A stretch of 64,000 bases of DNA from positions 29,485-93,484 of the forward strand of contig JBOGSD010000068.1 of NCBI GenBank assembly GCA_050695215.1. The letters are read 5' to 3'. Positions 8,981 through 17,659 of the stretch are shown here, in pieces (positions within the stretch are counted from its first letter, which is position 1; each line of letters starts with the position of its first letter). Both the position numbers and the translations under genes were made by a program. The notes under the pieces are model-generated. The model searched no databases. It had not been told where the DNA came from and was given only the letters and a program-made list of their open reading frames with translations. Origin of the DNA: JACQGZ01 sp050695215. Its GTDB lineage: Bacteria > Sysuimicrobiota > Sysuimicrobiia > Sysuimicrobiales > Humicultoraceae.

Positions 8981-9039
8981 GACTCCTCGCCTCCGACCCT
9001 GGAGGATGACGCCTCACGTCCAACCCTGGAGGATGGCGT
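8959..9039 (-). repeat. 27-bp tandem repeat (3 units) at the dapL/hflX junction
   Basis: Three adjacent 27-bp units (minus strand 9039-9013, 9012-8986, 8985-8959). The first two are nearly identical around CATCCTCCAGGGT; the last is more diverged and ends with the dapL stop codon. Because 27 is a multiple of three, dapL gains a C-terminal tail of 9-residue repeats (SSRVG core). Units 2 and 3 each carry a purine-rich tract followed by GTCATCC, and the ATC of the last copy is the proposed hflX start. Confidence 0.8.
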
Positions 9040-10200
9040 CTGACTTCCAAAAGCACGGGCCAACCGGTCGAGGGCCTCGTCGAGCCGGGCGTCCGGCGTG
9101 GTCAGGGAGATGCGGACATAGCGGACTCCCTGGGCGCCATAACCTGCGCCTGGGGTGATGAGGACGCCGGTGCGGTCCAGCACCTCCGCCGCAAAGTCGG
9201 CGCCGCTGCGCCCGTTGGGGGCGGCCATCCAAAGATAGATCGTGGCCTTGGGCCGGTCCACCGGCCAGCCGATCGCGGTGAGCGCCTCCGTGGCGCGGTC
9301 CCGCCGGCGGCGGTAGACGTCCACGCGCTGATGCAGCGGTTCCCGCGGCCCCAGCAGGGCGGCGACGCCCGCTTCCTGGACGGCTCGGAACACACCGGAA
9401 TCGACGTTGGTCTTGATCGTCCCCAGCGCCTTGATCACCGCGGCGTTGCCGACGGCAAACCCGATGCGCCACCCGGTCATGCAGAAGGTTTTGGAGAGGG
9501 AGTGAAACTCCACCCCCACCTCCTTGGCGCCGTGCGCCTGCAGGAAGCTGGGCGGCCGGTACCCATCGTAGGCGATCTCGGAATAGGAGTTGTCGTGCGC
9601 CACCACCAGGTCGTGCGCCTGCGCAAACTGGACCGCCTCTTCGAAGAACGGCAGCTCGATCACGCCGGCGGTGGGATTGTTGGGGTAGTTGAGAAAGAGG
9701 ATCCGGGCGCGGCGCGCGCTCGCCGCAGAGATAGCGGCCAGCTCCGGGACGAACGCGCGCGCGGGGTCGAGGGGGAACGCGATCGGGTCCCCCTCCGCCA
9801 GGATCGTGGCGGAGCGGTAGACCGGATAGCCGGGGTCCGGGACGAGCGTGGCGTCGCCCGGATTCAAGAGCGCCCAGGGCAAGTGGGCCAGTCCCTCTTT
9901 TGACCCGATCAAGGCGAGGACTTCGGTCTGGGGGTCGAGGCGAACGTCGAACCGGCGGCGGTACCATTCGGCCACCGCCTCGCGAAAGTCCGCGCTGCCC
10001 CCATACGGAGGATAGCGGTGGCTCCGCGGATCCCGCGCCGCCCGCACCAGCGCATCGATGATGTGCTCCGGCGTCGGCAGATCGGGGTCGCCGACGCCCA
10101 GGCTGATCACGTCGACGCCTTTCGCCGCCAGCGCCTCCTTCTGGCGGTCCAGGTCGGCGAACAGGTAGGCGCCGATGCGGTTCAGTCGGCCCGAGTTCAT
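8959..10200 (-). CDS. dapL: LL-diaminopimelate aminotransferase (DapL-type)
   Basis: PLP-dependent class I/II aminotransferase, 413 residues, converting tetrahydrodipicolinate to LL-diaminopimelate in one step. The N-terminus RIGAYLFADLDRQKEALAA is typical of DapL, followed by SLGVGDPDLPTP and the PLP-lysine segment HSLSKTFCMTGWRIGF. With lysC, asd, dapA and dapB in the same window it completes the first part of the aminotransferase lysine route, though dapF and lysA are not here. The start at 10200 has GGTGGAG just upstream; an ATG at 10224 overlaps the miaA stop (ATGA) and would add eight residues. The last 28 residues are encoded by a 27-bp tandem repeat and are probably not part of the fold. 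Confidence 0.87.
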   Translation of the reverse strand: MNSGRLNRIGAYLFADLDRQKEALAAKGVDVISLGVGDPDLPTPEHIIDALVRAARDPRSHRYPPYGGSADFREAVAEWYRRRFDVRLDPQTEVLALIGSKEGLAHLPWALLNPGDATLVPDPGYPVYRSATILAEGDPIAFPLDPARAFVPELAAISAASARRARILFLNYPNNPTAGVIELPFFEEAVQFAQAHDLVVAHDNSYSEIAYDGYRPPSFLQAHGAKEVGVEFHSLSKTFCMTGWRIGFAVGNAAVIKALGTIKTNVDSGVFRAVQEAGVAALLGPREPLHQRVDVYRRRRDRATEALTAIGWPVDRPKATIYLWMAAPNGRSGADFAAEVLDRTGVLITPGAGYGAQGVRYVRISLTTPDARLDEALDRLARAFGSQTPSSRVGREASSSRVGGEESSRRSGA

Positions 10201-10220
10201 TGCTCCACCATCTTCCGCCT

Positions 10221-11141
10221 TCATTGCATCGTAAGCATAGCATGGACAGTCATCGCGACCGTTTCCGCCCCGGCGTGCCCCACGTCGATCCAACGGATGC
10301 GGGTGTCGCGGCGAAACCAGACCTCCTGGCGCCGCGCATACCGCCTCGTGTTCCGTTTGAGCAGGGCCACCGCGTTGTCGAGGGTCGCCTTCCCCTCCAG
10401 GACCGGGACGATCTCCTTGTAACCGAGGCCCTGCATGGCGGGGGTGCTGGGAGGGACGCCCGCGGAGACGAGCGCGCGCACCTCCTCGACCAGTCCGGCG
10501 GCAATCTGCTGATCCACCCGTTCATCGATCCGCCGCTGCAGCAGCGGACGAGGCATCCGCAGCCCGATCATCGTGACCTGCCAGAGAGGCGCCTCGGCCC
10601 GCTGCTGCGCCGAGAGCGGCCGTCCCGTGCGGTCGATCACCTCCAGCGCCCGGATGATCCGCCGCACGTTCCGCGGATGAATGCGCGCCGCCGCCTGCGG
10701 ATCTACCTGCTCCAGGCGCGCATAGAGGGCGCCGGGGGTGAGCCCATCCGCCTCCTCCGCCTTCCGGCGGAATGCCCAGTCGGGACTCACCCGGGGAAGG
10801 CGCAGGCCATCGACGAGGGCCCGCAGGTAGAGGCCCGTCCCCCCGACCAGCAGCGGCACCCGCGCGCGGGCGTGCACGGAGGCGATGGCGGCCAGCGCGA
10901 GGCCCTGGTACTGGCTCAGCGTGAAGACCTCGCGGGGGTCGGCGACGTCGAGCAGATGATGGGGCACGGCGGCCCGCGCGGCCGGCGTGGGCTTGGCCGT
11001 CCCGATGTCCATCCCACGGTAGATGGTACGCGAATCGGCGGAGACGATCTCCGCGCCGATCTCCGGCGCCAGGGCCACCGCGGCGGCGCTCTTGCCGGTG
11101 GCGGTCGCTCCACAGATGACCACCACCCGCCGCGGCGTCAG
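10221..11141 (-). CDS. miaA: tRNA dimethylallyltransferase MiaA
   Basis: Adds a dimethylallyl group to A37 of tRNAs reading U-starting codons. The P-loop GATATGKS, the substrate loop SADSRTIYRGMDIGTAKP, VGGTGLYLRALVDGL and the C-terminal VWFRRDTRIRWID are all visible. The track-like first start is GTG at 11126, but the family N-terminus TPRRVVVICGATATGKS extends five codons further to CTG 11141, which lies five to six bases behind a strong GGAGGGAGG tract; CTG is therefore my preferred start. It follows mutL by 45 bases and its stop overlaps a possible dapL start. Confidence 0.94.
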   Translation of the reverse strand: MTPRRVVVICGATATGKSAAAVALAPEIGAEIVSADSRTIYRGMDIGTAKPTPAARAAVPHHLLDVADPREVFTLSQYQGLALAAIASVHARARVPLLVGGTGLYLRALVDGLRLPRVSPDWAFRRKAEEADGLTPGALYARLEQVDPQAAARIHPRNVRRIIRALEVIDRTGRPLSAQQRAEAPLWQVTMIGLRMPRPLLQRRIDERVDQQIAAGLVEEVRALVSAGVPPSTPAMQGLGYKEIVPVLEGKATLDNAVALLKRNTRRYARRQEVWFRRDTRIRWIDVGHAGAETVAMTVHAMLTMQ

Positions 11142-11166
11142 CCCTCCCTCCGCCGCGGCGTTAGCC
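11121..11166 (-). repeat. 23-bp direct repeat (2 units) in the mutL/miaA junction
   Basis: Two 23-bp units (11144-11166 and 11121-11143 on the plus strand) share 19 of 23 bases with a common core CGCCGCGGCG. On the minus strand the upstream copy supplies the GGAGGGAG Shine-Dalgarno tract. The second copy supplies the proposed CTG start of miaA; the equivalent codon in the first copy is CTA. Confidence 0.65.
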
Positions 11167-11186
11167 GTCCTTCACCGCCCCGAGGA

Positions 11187-12893
11187 TCATCGTCGGAGGA
11201 ACCAGCGTTCGAGGGTAGGCCGGGAGACCCAGACCATCGTGGGGCGGCCGTGGAAGCAGGTGAACGGATCCTCCGTCGCCTCGAGGTCGGCCAGCAGGCC
11301 GGTCATCTCGGCCTCAGTGAGCGGGTCCCCGGCGCGCACCGCGGTGTGGCAGGCGGTGGCGATGGCCAGACGCGCCACCGCTCCGTCGCCGCTGCCCGGC
11401 TCCAGGAGGGCGCCGAGCACGCGGTGCAGCAGCCGGTCTGGGGCCTGGCGGCGCAATGCCGCGGGGATCGCCCGCACCAGGAGCGTCGATCCGCCGAACG
11501 GCTCGAGGGCGAAGCCCAACCGCACGGAGGCGGGCAGGAATTCATCCAGCACCCCCATCTCCTCGGCGCTGAGCTCCACCGGCACCGGGGCCGTCAATGC
11601 CTGCGCTGCTTGGGGCCCGCCGGCCCGACGCAGCAGCCGCTCGTAGAGGATGCGCTCGTGTGCGGCGTGCTGGTCGATCAGGACCAGCCCGTCGGCAGCC
11701 TCGGCCAACAGATAGGTCCGCAGGATCTGCCCGAGCGGGCGCAGCGCGGGCAGCCGCCTTCCCTCCTCCACCGGCAGCGCCGGAGGAGCCCCGGTGAGTG
11801 TGGTTCCGGCGTAGAGCGGGGCGGGTTCGGCGATCGTGGAAGCGATCGCAGAGGCGAGAGCGCCGCCGACCGCGACGGCCGCGAGGTCCGGCGCCGCGCG
11901 GAGCGCCCCCGGCGCCACGAGCGCGTCGCGCACCGCCCGCTGCGCCGCCACGAAGACGCGGTGCTCGTCGCCGAAGCGCACCTCGTGCTTGCGCGGATGG
12001 ACGTTGACGTCCACCGCCGCCGGGGCGATGTCCAGGAAGAGGACGACCACGGGCGCGAGCCCCACGGGCAGGAGTTCCGCGTACCCTTGCGCGACCGCCC
12101 GGGAGAGCAGCCGGCTTTGGATGGGACGGCGGTTGACAAAGAGATACTCGATGGGCCGCCCCGGACGCGCGCGCTCGGGGCGGACGGTCCAGCCGGAGAC
12201 GGACAGCCCGCTGCCCTCTCTGCGCAGCGGGACCATCGCGGCGCCGAGGTCGCGGCCGAGGACCTGCGCCAGGCGCTCTTCGGGATCCGCCGCGGGGTAG
12301 GCGAAGGTTTCTCGCTCTTCGTGGCGCAACCGGAAGGCCACCGCCGGTGCGGCCAGGGCCAACCGCTGGAGGGTCTCGGCGATCAAGGCAAACTCCCGTG
12401 CCGCCGACTTGAGGAACTTGCGCCGGGCGGGGGTGTTGAAGAAGAGCGATTCGACCATGACCACGGTGCCGGGGGCGGTTCCGCTGACGCTGATGCGGGC
12501 GGCGCTCCCTCCCTCGCTCTCCACGCGCGTGCCGGCGTCGGCGGCGGGAGGGCGGGTATTCAGCGCCAGCCGGCTCACCGCGGCGATGCTGGGAAGCGCT
12601 TCACCGCGGAAGCCGAACGTGGCGATGCGTTCCAAGTCGTCGGCCGCGCCGATCTTGCTGGTGGCGAAGCGGCGCACCGCCAGGGCGGCATCGTCGGGGT
12701 CCATGCCGGCCCCGTCATCACTGACTCGGATGAGTGCGAGGCCCGCCCCCAGGATTTCAACGGTGATCGAGTGCGCGCCGGCGTCGAGACTGTTCTCGAC
12801 CAGTTCCTTCACGACCGAGGCGGGACGCTCCACCACCTCGCCGGCGGCGATCCGGTCGGCGACATGCTGATCGAGGACGTGGATCCGGCTCAC
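11187..12893 (-). CDS. mutL: DNA mismatch repair protein MutL (endonuclease type)
   Basis: 568-residue GHKL ATPase that couples MutS mismatch recognition to strand incision. The N-terminal ATPase motifs are intact: RIAAGEVVERPASVVKELVE, SDDGAGM and TFGFRGEALPSIAAV. The C-terminal half has DQHAAHERILYE, matching the DQHA(X)2E(X)4E metal site of nicking MutL proteins, so mismatch repair here should be MutH-independent. GTG start overlaps the mutS TGA stop (GTGA). The protein is somewhat short in the linker but otherwise complete. Confidence 0.96.
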   Translation of the reverse strand: MSRIHVLDQHVADRIAAGEVVERPASVVKELVENSLDAGAHSITVEILGAGLALIRVSDDGAGMDPDDAALAVRRFATSKIGAADDLERIATFGFRGEALPSIAAVSRLALNTRPPAADAGTRVESEGGSAARISVSGTAPGTVVMVESLFFNTPARRKFLKSAAREFALIAETLQRLALAAPAVAFRLRHEERETFAYPAADPEERLAQVLGRDLGAAMVPLRREGSGLSVSGWTVRPERARPGRPIEYLFVNRRPIQSRLLSRAVAQGYAELLPVGLAPVVVLFLDIAPAAVDVNVHPRKHEVRFGDEHRVFVAAQRAVRDALVAPGALRAAPDLAAVAVGGALASAIASTIAEPAPLYAGTTLTGAPPALPVEEGRRLPALRPLGQILRTYLLAEAADGLVLIDQHAAHERILYERLLRRAGGPQAAQALTAPVPVELSAEEMGVLDEFLPASVRLGFALEPFGGSTLLVRAIPAALRRQAPDRLLHRVLGALLEPGSGDGAVARLAIATACHTAVRAGDPLTEAEMTGLLADLEATEDPFTCFHGRPTMVWVSRPTLERWFLRR

Positions 12894-15565
12894 TGCACTC
12901 GCTTCTCTGCCCGTCCCGCCGGCGGGCGGCGGGACGCCCGGGCGCGGTCGCGCAACTCGGAGAGCCGGTTCAGCGCCTCCAGCGGCGACATCGTCTCGAC
13001 GGCCATGGCCAGCAGCTCCTCTTCGAGGGGGGACTCGACGGCCAGCGGGAGCGGCATCTGCCGGGCGGCGCGCGCCCGGCCGGGCAGGGGCGCGGCGGCC
13101 TCCTCCTGCGCCGGCGCCGCGCCGGGTCCGACGGAGAGGGCTTCGAGATGCGCGAGCACCCGGCGGGCCTGGTCGATCACGGCGGCGGGAATCCCCGCGA
13201 GGCGGGCCACGTGGATGCCGTAGGAGCGATCGGCCGCACCGGGAGAGACGCGATGCAAGAAGACCACCTCCTCCCCCTCTTCGGCGACGAGGACGTTGAC
13301 GTTGTGGACGCGGGGGAGCAGGGCGGCCAGTTCGGTGAGTTCGTGGAAGTGCGTGGCGAAGAGGGTGCGCGCCCCGATCGCGTCGTGCAGGTGCTCGACG
13401 ACCGCCCAGGCCAGGGCCATCCCGTCGTAGGTGCTGGTGCCGCGCCCGACTTCATCCAGGATGATGAGACTGGCCCGCGTCGCGCTGTGCAGGATCTGCG
13501 CCGTCTCCTGCATCTCCACCAGGAAGGTGCTGCGTCCCGCCGCCGCGTCCTCACTGGCGCCGACGCGCGCAAAGATCCGGTCGGTCACGCCCACCGTCGC
13601 GTCCGCCGCAGGGACGAAGGAGCCGATCTGCGTCATGACGACCAGGATCGCGGCCTGCCGGCAGTAGACGCTCTTGCCGGCCATGTTGGGACCGGTGACG
13701 ATGACGATGGCCCGGTCGTCGGCGTCCAGGTCGAAGTCGTTGGGGACGAAGCCTCCGGCCGGCAGCGCCGCTTCCACCACGGGGTGGCGGGCCGCCCGGG
13801 CGCGCAGGACCGGTTCCTCGGTGAGCACCGGGCGGACGAACGCGTGCGCCTCCGCCACCTCGGCGAGGGACGCCAGGACGTCCCACTCGGCCAGCGCCGT
13901 CGCGGTCCGCAGGATGGACCCGGCGTGGCGCGCCACCGCCTCGCGCAGGGCGGCAAACAGCGCCGCCTCCATCTCCTCGGCGCGCTCTTGGGCCCCCAGG
14001 ATGAGGGCCTCGCGCTCTTTCATCTCCCCCGTGATGAAGCGCTCCGCCCCCGTCAGCGTCTGCTTGCGCACGTAGTCAGCGGGGACCAGTTTCAGGTTGG
14101 GGCGTGAGACTTCGATGTAGTACCCGAAGACTTTGTTGAAGCCGACGCGCAGCGATTTGATGCCGGTGCGGGCGCGCTCGGCCCCCTCCAGCGCGGCGAT
14201 CCATTGCTTCCCGCCCCGGGCCGCGTCACGCAGCGCATCGAGATCGGGATGGTAGCCGTCTCGGAAGATGCCGCCCTCCCCCGCCGTCGCGGGGGGATCA
14301 TCGGCGAGGGCGCGGGCGAGATCGGTGGCGACCTCGTCGTGCGCGTCCACCTGCGCGGTCAGTGTCGCCAGGAGCGGCGCGCCGGCCCCGGCCATCGCCT
14401 CCTTGAGGGCGGGGATCCGGTCCAGGGAGAGCCGCAGCGCCGCCAGATCGCGAGGCGTCGCCGACCCATGCCCCACCCGGCCGATCATCCGCGCCAGGTC
14501 CGAGACCGGCCGCAGCCCGGCTCGCACGGTCTCCCGCACCGCCGGACGGCGGAGTTCTTCGACCGCATCAAGCCGCGCCGCGATCGCTCCGGCGTCCCGG
14601 AGCGGTTGGCTGAGCCAGGTCGCCAACAACCGGCCGCCCATCGGCGTGAGGGTGCGGTCGAGGAGCGCCAGCAGGGTGTGTTTCGTCGAGCCGTCCCGCA
14701 GGTTGCGCAGAATTTCGAGGTGGCGGCGCGTGCCTTCATCGAGGAGAAGGACGGCCTCGAGCTGGTAGGTGCGCAGTCCGCGCAGGTGGTCCAGCGGGCT
14801 GCGCTGCGTCTCTTGCAGATAAGAGAGGAGCACTCCCGCCGCGGTGACGGCCGTCCCCAGCGCCGCGGCCCCGTACCCGTCGAGGCTGTGCACCCGGAAG
14901 TGTTCCAGCAGCGTCCGCCGCGCCAGGGCGGGATCCCAGCGCCACGCCTCAATCGTCGTGATGGCTGTGGACGCCAGGTGCGCGCGGACGAGCGCCGCCT
15001 CCTCGGGCGCGGCGAGAACCTCCCGGGGCTCCAGGCGTGCGGCTTCCTCCCACAGCGCCGCGCTGTTGTCCTCGGGGACCTCCGTGATCAGGAACTCGCC
15101 GGTGGAGAGGTCGCAGGCAGCCATCCCCCACCGGTCGTCCTGGCGGGCGATGGCGATGAGAAAGGTGGCTCGGGCCGGCAGCAGCGAGGCCTCCATGACC
15201 GTCCCCGGCGTAATGATGCGGGTGACCTCGCGCCGGAGAAGCCGTCGACCGCCCTGAGCGAGGAGCTCGTGCGCCTGCCCCGGATCCTCGGTCTGGTCGC
15301 AGAGCGCCACCCGGTGGCCGCGCTCGACCAGCCGCGCCACGTACGTCATCGCCGCGTGATGGGGGACGCCGCACATGGGAATGCGCCGCCCCTTGCCCAC
15401 CTCGCGGGAGGTGAGGGTGATCTCCAGTTCGCGCGCGGCCACTTCCGCGTCCTCATAGAACAACTCATAGAAATCGCCCAGGCGGAAGAGCAGCAGCGTG
15501 TCGGGGTGGCGGGTCTTCAACTCATGGTATTGTCGCATCATCGGGGTGAGATCGTGGAAGGTCAT
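12890..15565 (-). CDS. mutS: DNA mismatch repair ATPase MutS
   Basis: 891-residue mismatch sensor. The N-terminal mismatch-binding motif is present as FRLGDFYELFYEDA, followed by the connector, core and clamp domains. The C-terminal ABC-type ATPase has Walker A TGPNMAGKS and Walker B LIILDEVGRGTSTYDG. It ends with a helix-turn-helix-like tail (LEALNRLSELRDRA). It starts an apparent mutS-mutL-miaA-dapL-hflX-lyase run; a divergent plus-strand gene begins 124 bases away at 15690. Confidence 0.97.
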   Translation of the reverse strand: MTFHDLTPMMRQYHELKTRHPDTLLLFRLGDFYELFYEDAEVAARELEITLTSREVGKGRRIPMCGVPHHAAMTYVARLVERGHRVALCDQTEDPGQAHELLAQGGRRLLRREVTRIITPGTVMEASLLPARATFLIAIARQDDRWGMAACDLSTGEFLITEVPEDNSAALWEEAARLEPREVLAAPEEAALVRAHLASTAITTIEAWRWDPALARRTLLEHFRVHSLDGYGAAALGTAVTAAGVLLSYLQETQRSPLDHLRGLRTYQLEAVLLLDEGTRRHLEILRNLRDGSTKHTLLALLDRTLTPMGGRLLATWLSQPLRDAGAIAARLDAVEELRRPAVRETVRAGLRPVSDLARMIGRVGHGSATPRDLAALRLSLDRIPALKEAMAGAGAPLLATLTAQVDAHDEVATDLARALADDPPATAGEGGIFRDGYHPDLDALRDAARGGKQWIAALEGAERARTGIKSLRVGFNKVFGYYIEVSRPNLKLVPADYVRKQTLTGAERFITGEMKEREALILGAQERAEEMEAALFAALREAVARHAGSILRTATALAEWDVLASLAEVAEAHAFVRPVLTEEPVLRARAARHPVVEAALPAGGFVPNDFDLDADDRAIVIVTGPNMAGKSVYCRQAAILVVMTQIGSFVPAADATVGVTDRIFARVGASEDAAAGRSTFLVEMQETAQILHSATRASLIILDEVGRGTSTYDGMALAWAVVEHLHDAIGARTLFATHFHELTELAALLPRVHNVNVLVAEEGEEVVFLHRVSPGAADRSYGIHVARLAGIPAAVIDQARRVLAHLEALSVGPGAAPAQEEAAAPLPGRARAARQMPLPLAVESPLEEELLAMAVETMSPLEALNRLSELRDRARASRRPPAGRAEKRVQ

Positions 15566-15689
15566 CCAGCGCAGCCCTCGCGGTTGTGGCTGTTCTGGTC
15601 AGGACCGAGGAATCCTGCCCCTCCATGGCGAATAATGAGAGTTGGAGCGGCCCCGAACGCCCCCACATCATCCTCCTTCGAGGTGCATC

Positions 15690-16244
15690 ATGCGACTCTT
15701 CGTCGTTGCGCTGCTCGTCGCCCTCGCCACCCCGCTCGCCGCCGCCCCTTCCTCCGGGGGAGTCACTCCCGCCCCCGATCCGGCGGTGGCCGTCCTGGCC
15801 CGTCTCTCCGGCAAGGACTTTGACGTCGCCTACATGCGCCTGGTCGTCCCCGCTCATGAAGAGGCGGTCGAGGTGGCCATGGCCGCCACCTTGTGGGCCG
15901 ATCATACAGATCTGCTGAAGTGGAACCAGCGAATGATCGAGCGCAAGAACGCGCAGGTGCGCCAGATGCTCACGCTGCTCGGCAGCGTGGGAGCAGGACC
16001 GACGCAGCGCTACGCCGGCGTCGCCACGCCGACGGTGAAGAAAGTGCGCGCGCTGCGCGGCGGCGCGCTGGAACGCACCTACATGACCTATCTGATCACC
16101 CACTTCGACCGCAATGTTGCCTTCTCGCGGATGGCCGCGGGCAAAGGCAGCCCCGGAGTGAAGGCTCTTGGTGCGGCCATCGTCCAGGTGGAAGCGGGCG
16201 AAGCCACCATGCTCCGCGGCTGGATGAAGAAGTGGTATCCGTAG
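15690..16244 (+). CDS. DUF305-family exported protein
   Basis: 184 residues with a clear signal peptide (MRLFVVALLVALATPLAAAP). The mature part has the DUF305 pattern: a DVAYMRLVVPAHEEAVEVA helix and later helices around RNAQVRQM and TYMTYLITHFDRNVAF. The family has a ferritin-like four-helix fold and is often linked to metal binding, but its function is not established. The start at 15690 has GAGGTG six bases upstream. It is one of few plus-strand genes and is divergent from mutS and convergent with a methyltransferase. Confidence 0.7.
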   Translation: MRLFVVALLVALATPLAAAPSSGGVTPAPDPAVAVLARLSGKDFDVAYMRLVVPAHEEAVEVAMAATLWADHTDLLKWNQRMIERKNAQVRQMLTLLGSVGAGPTQRYAGVATPTVKKVRALRGGALERTYMTYLITHFDRNVAFSRMAAGKGSPGVKALGAAIVQVEAGEATMLRGWMKKWYP

Positions 16245-16251
16245 CAGCCTT

Positions 16252-16863
16252 CTAGCGGCGGCGCAGGCGCCCCAGCAGCTCGCGTCCCCGGCGGGGTGTG
16301 ATGGAATGGGGCGCCGGGGCCAGCCGGATGATCTCAAAGAGGCCCCCAAAGAGCGCGCGGATCTCTTCCTCCGAAACCGCAAAGGGCGGCCCCTCCGGCG
16401 GGTAGCCTGGGGGCAGGACCGGAAAGAAGAGCGCCAGCACCTCCCCCCCAGGGCGCAGCACGCCGGCGAGCACCTCGACGTACTCGCCACGGCGCGCCGG
16501 GCTGATCGCACAGAAGCACGTGTACTCCAGCGCATAGTCGAAGACTGCGGGAAAGCGGCCCGGAAGGGAAAAGAGGTCGGCCTGGAGGAAGGTGCAGGCC
16601 GCCCCCTCAGCCGCGGCCAGGGCGCGCGCGGCCCTCACCGCCGAGGGGGCATGATCGACGCCGGTCACGTCAAAGCCGGCCCGCGCAAAGAGCACGGCGT
16701 CATAGCCGCGGCCGCAGCCGGGGACCACCATCCGTCCCGGCGCGGGAGCGTCCGGGCCGGCCAGCAGATGGACGAACGACGGGGTGGGGCCGCCGAGGTC
16801 CCAGGCCGCGGTGCCCTGCCGGTACTGCGTCTCCCAGAACTCGGCGCGATCGACGTCCGTCAT
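16252..16863 (-). CDS. TPMT-like SAM-dependent methyltransferase
   Basis: 203-residue class I methyltransferase resembling thiopurine S-methyltransferases. The N-terminus FWETQYRQGTAAWDLGGPTPSF is typical. The SAM loop is VVPGCGRGYDAVLFA, followed by VTGVDHAPSAVRAA, FLQADLF and YALEYTCFCAI. Members methylate sulfur, selenium, tellurium or halide nucleophiles, so a role in chalcogen detoxification is possible; its presence 0.7 kb from tRNA-Sec may be coincidental. A good -10 hexamer TATACT lies about 20 bases upstream of the start (minus strand) without an obvious -35. Confidence 0.82.
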   Translation of the reverse strand: MTDVDRAEFWETQYRQGTAAWDLGGPTPSFVHLLAGPDAPAPGRMVVPGCGRGYDAVLFARAGFDVTGVDHAPSAVRAARALAAAEGAACTFLQADLFSLPGRFPAVFDYALEYTCFCAISPARRGEYVEVLAGVLRPGGEVLALFFPVLPPGYPPEGPPFAVSEEEIRALFGGLFEIIRLAPAPHSITPRRGRELLGRLRRR

Positions 16864-16928
16864 AGCGGGAACGGCGTCAGTATAGCCGGAATGATCTGAG
16901 CGGAAAGTACGAAAAGGGGGAGTGGGAC

Positions 16929-17372
16929 GTGAGACTGAAGATCGCGGCCCTCGTTCTGGCGGCCCTATTGCTGGGCGGCGCGGTCGGGGCCTACGCGCAG
17001 GACGTCATCACCATCATCAAGACCGTCGGCATCGGGGTAGCGGTGCGGACCTTCGCGCCGCAGATCAACACCTTCATCAATAACCTGCTGCAGGCGCGGG
17101 ACGCGGAGACGAAGGAGACGACCAAGGTCGTGCCGATTCTCTCCATCTCCATCGGCATCGGGACGCCGGGGCGGGCCACCATCGGCGCGGCGCAGGTGGC
17201 GGGGCCGAAGTCGGCGGTGGCGCGCACCCAGGCCGTCGCCGCCATCGACGCCAACTTCTCGGGCGTCTGGCAGATCCGCGCCCTCATCCCGGTGGACAGT
17301 CTGGAACCGTGGAAGCGGCTGCGCCGCGTGGTCGGCGTGGGCGTCTCCGCCATCATCGACGTCCGCATCTAG
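16929..17372 (+). CDS. Exported protein of unknown function
   Basis: 147 residues; I do not recognise the family. It has a signal peptide (RLKIAALVLAALLLGGAVGAYAQ, cleavage after AYA), then a mostly hydrophobic or small-residue body with two stretches that look like membrane-apposed beta strands (ILSISIGIGTPGRATIGAAQ and VVGVGVSAIIDVRI). GTG start preceded by AAAAGGGGGAG at good spacing. It is divergent from the methyltransferase with 65 bases between them. No cysteines are present in the mature part. Confidence 0.75.
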   Translation: MRLKIAALVLAALLLGGAVGAYAQDVITIIKTVGIGVAVRTFAPQINTFINNLLQARDAETKETTKVVPILSISIGIGTPGRATIGAAQVAGPKSAVARTQAVAAIDANFSGVWQIRALIPVDSLEPWKRLRRVVGVGVSAIIDVRI

Positions 17373-17471
17373 TCCCACGGCCGTCCGCATCGAGTTCCGC
17401 AGTCGGGCTTCTAGGGTGGAGTCCCAGCCTGTCACGGCTTTCCTTCGGGAAGGTCGTCACGGGTTTTCTGG

Positions 17472-17566
17472 TGGCGGAGGGCCCTGGGAATCGAACCCAG
17501 CGCGGAACCCGAGGCCCCGCCACCGGTTTTGAAGACCGGGACCCGCACCAGCGGACACTGCCCTCC
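17472..17566 (-). tRNA. selC: Selenocysteine tRNA, anticodon UCA
   Basis: 95-nt minus-strand tRNA with encoded CCA (17472-17474). The acceptor begins GGAGGGC and pairs with GCCCTCC, plus an A/G opposition at the eighth pair as part of the long tRNA-Sec acceptor. The anticodon loop CTTCAAA places UCA at 17530-17532. The T stem-loop is CTGGG-TTCGATT-CCCAG. The variable arm is long (GGCGGGGCC through CGCG) as in tRNA-Sec. selB and selA lie about 1.3 kb away on the same strand. No selenoprotein gene with an in-frame TGA was found in this window. Confidence 0.96.
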
Positions 17567-17659
17567 GCATCGCTCAAGCAGTCTTATCCTGAGAGGTATG
17601 CTATCATGAGCGCAAAGACCGGCGCGGGCCGTCATTCACGCCACGTTTCGGAGGACTCC

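Noticed and set aside
10200..13223. Long plus-strand open frame of about 1000 codons
   Set aside because: Antisense to miaA, mutL and part of mutS; Arg/His/Gln-rich composition typical of the complementary strand of high-GC genes, and no family resemblance.
17400..17470. Rho-independent terminator after tRNA-Sec
   Set aside because: A short CTTTCC-TTCG-GGAAGG hairpin is visible but it lacks a T-run and is only six base pairs, so I did not list it as a terminator.
17309..17659. Upstream extension of the 396-residue exported protein across tRNA-Sec
   Set aside because: ATG 17660 has an ideal ribosome site and signal peptide; the extension would run antisense through the tRNA.
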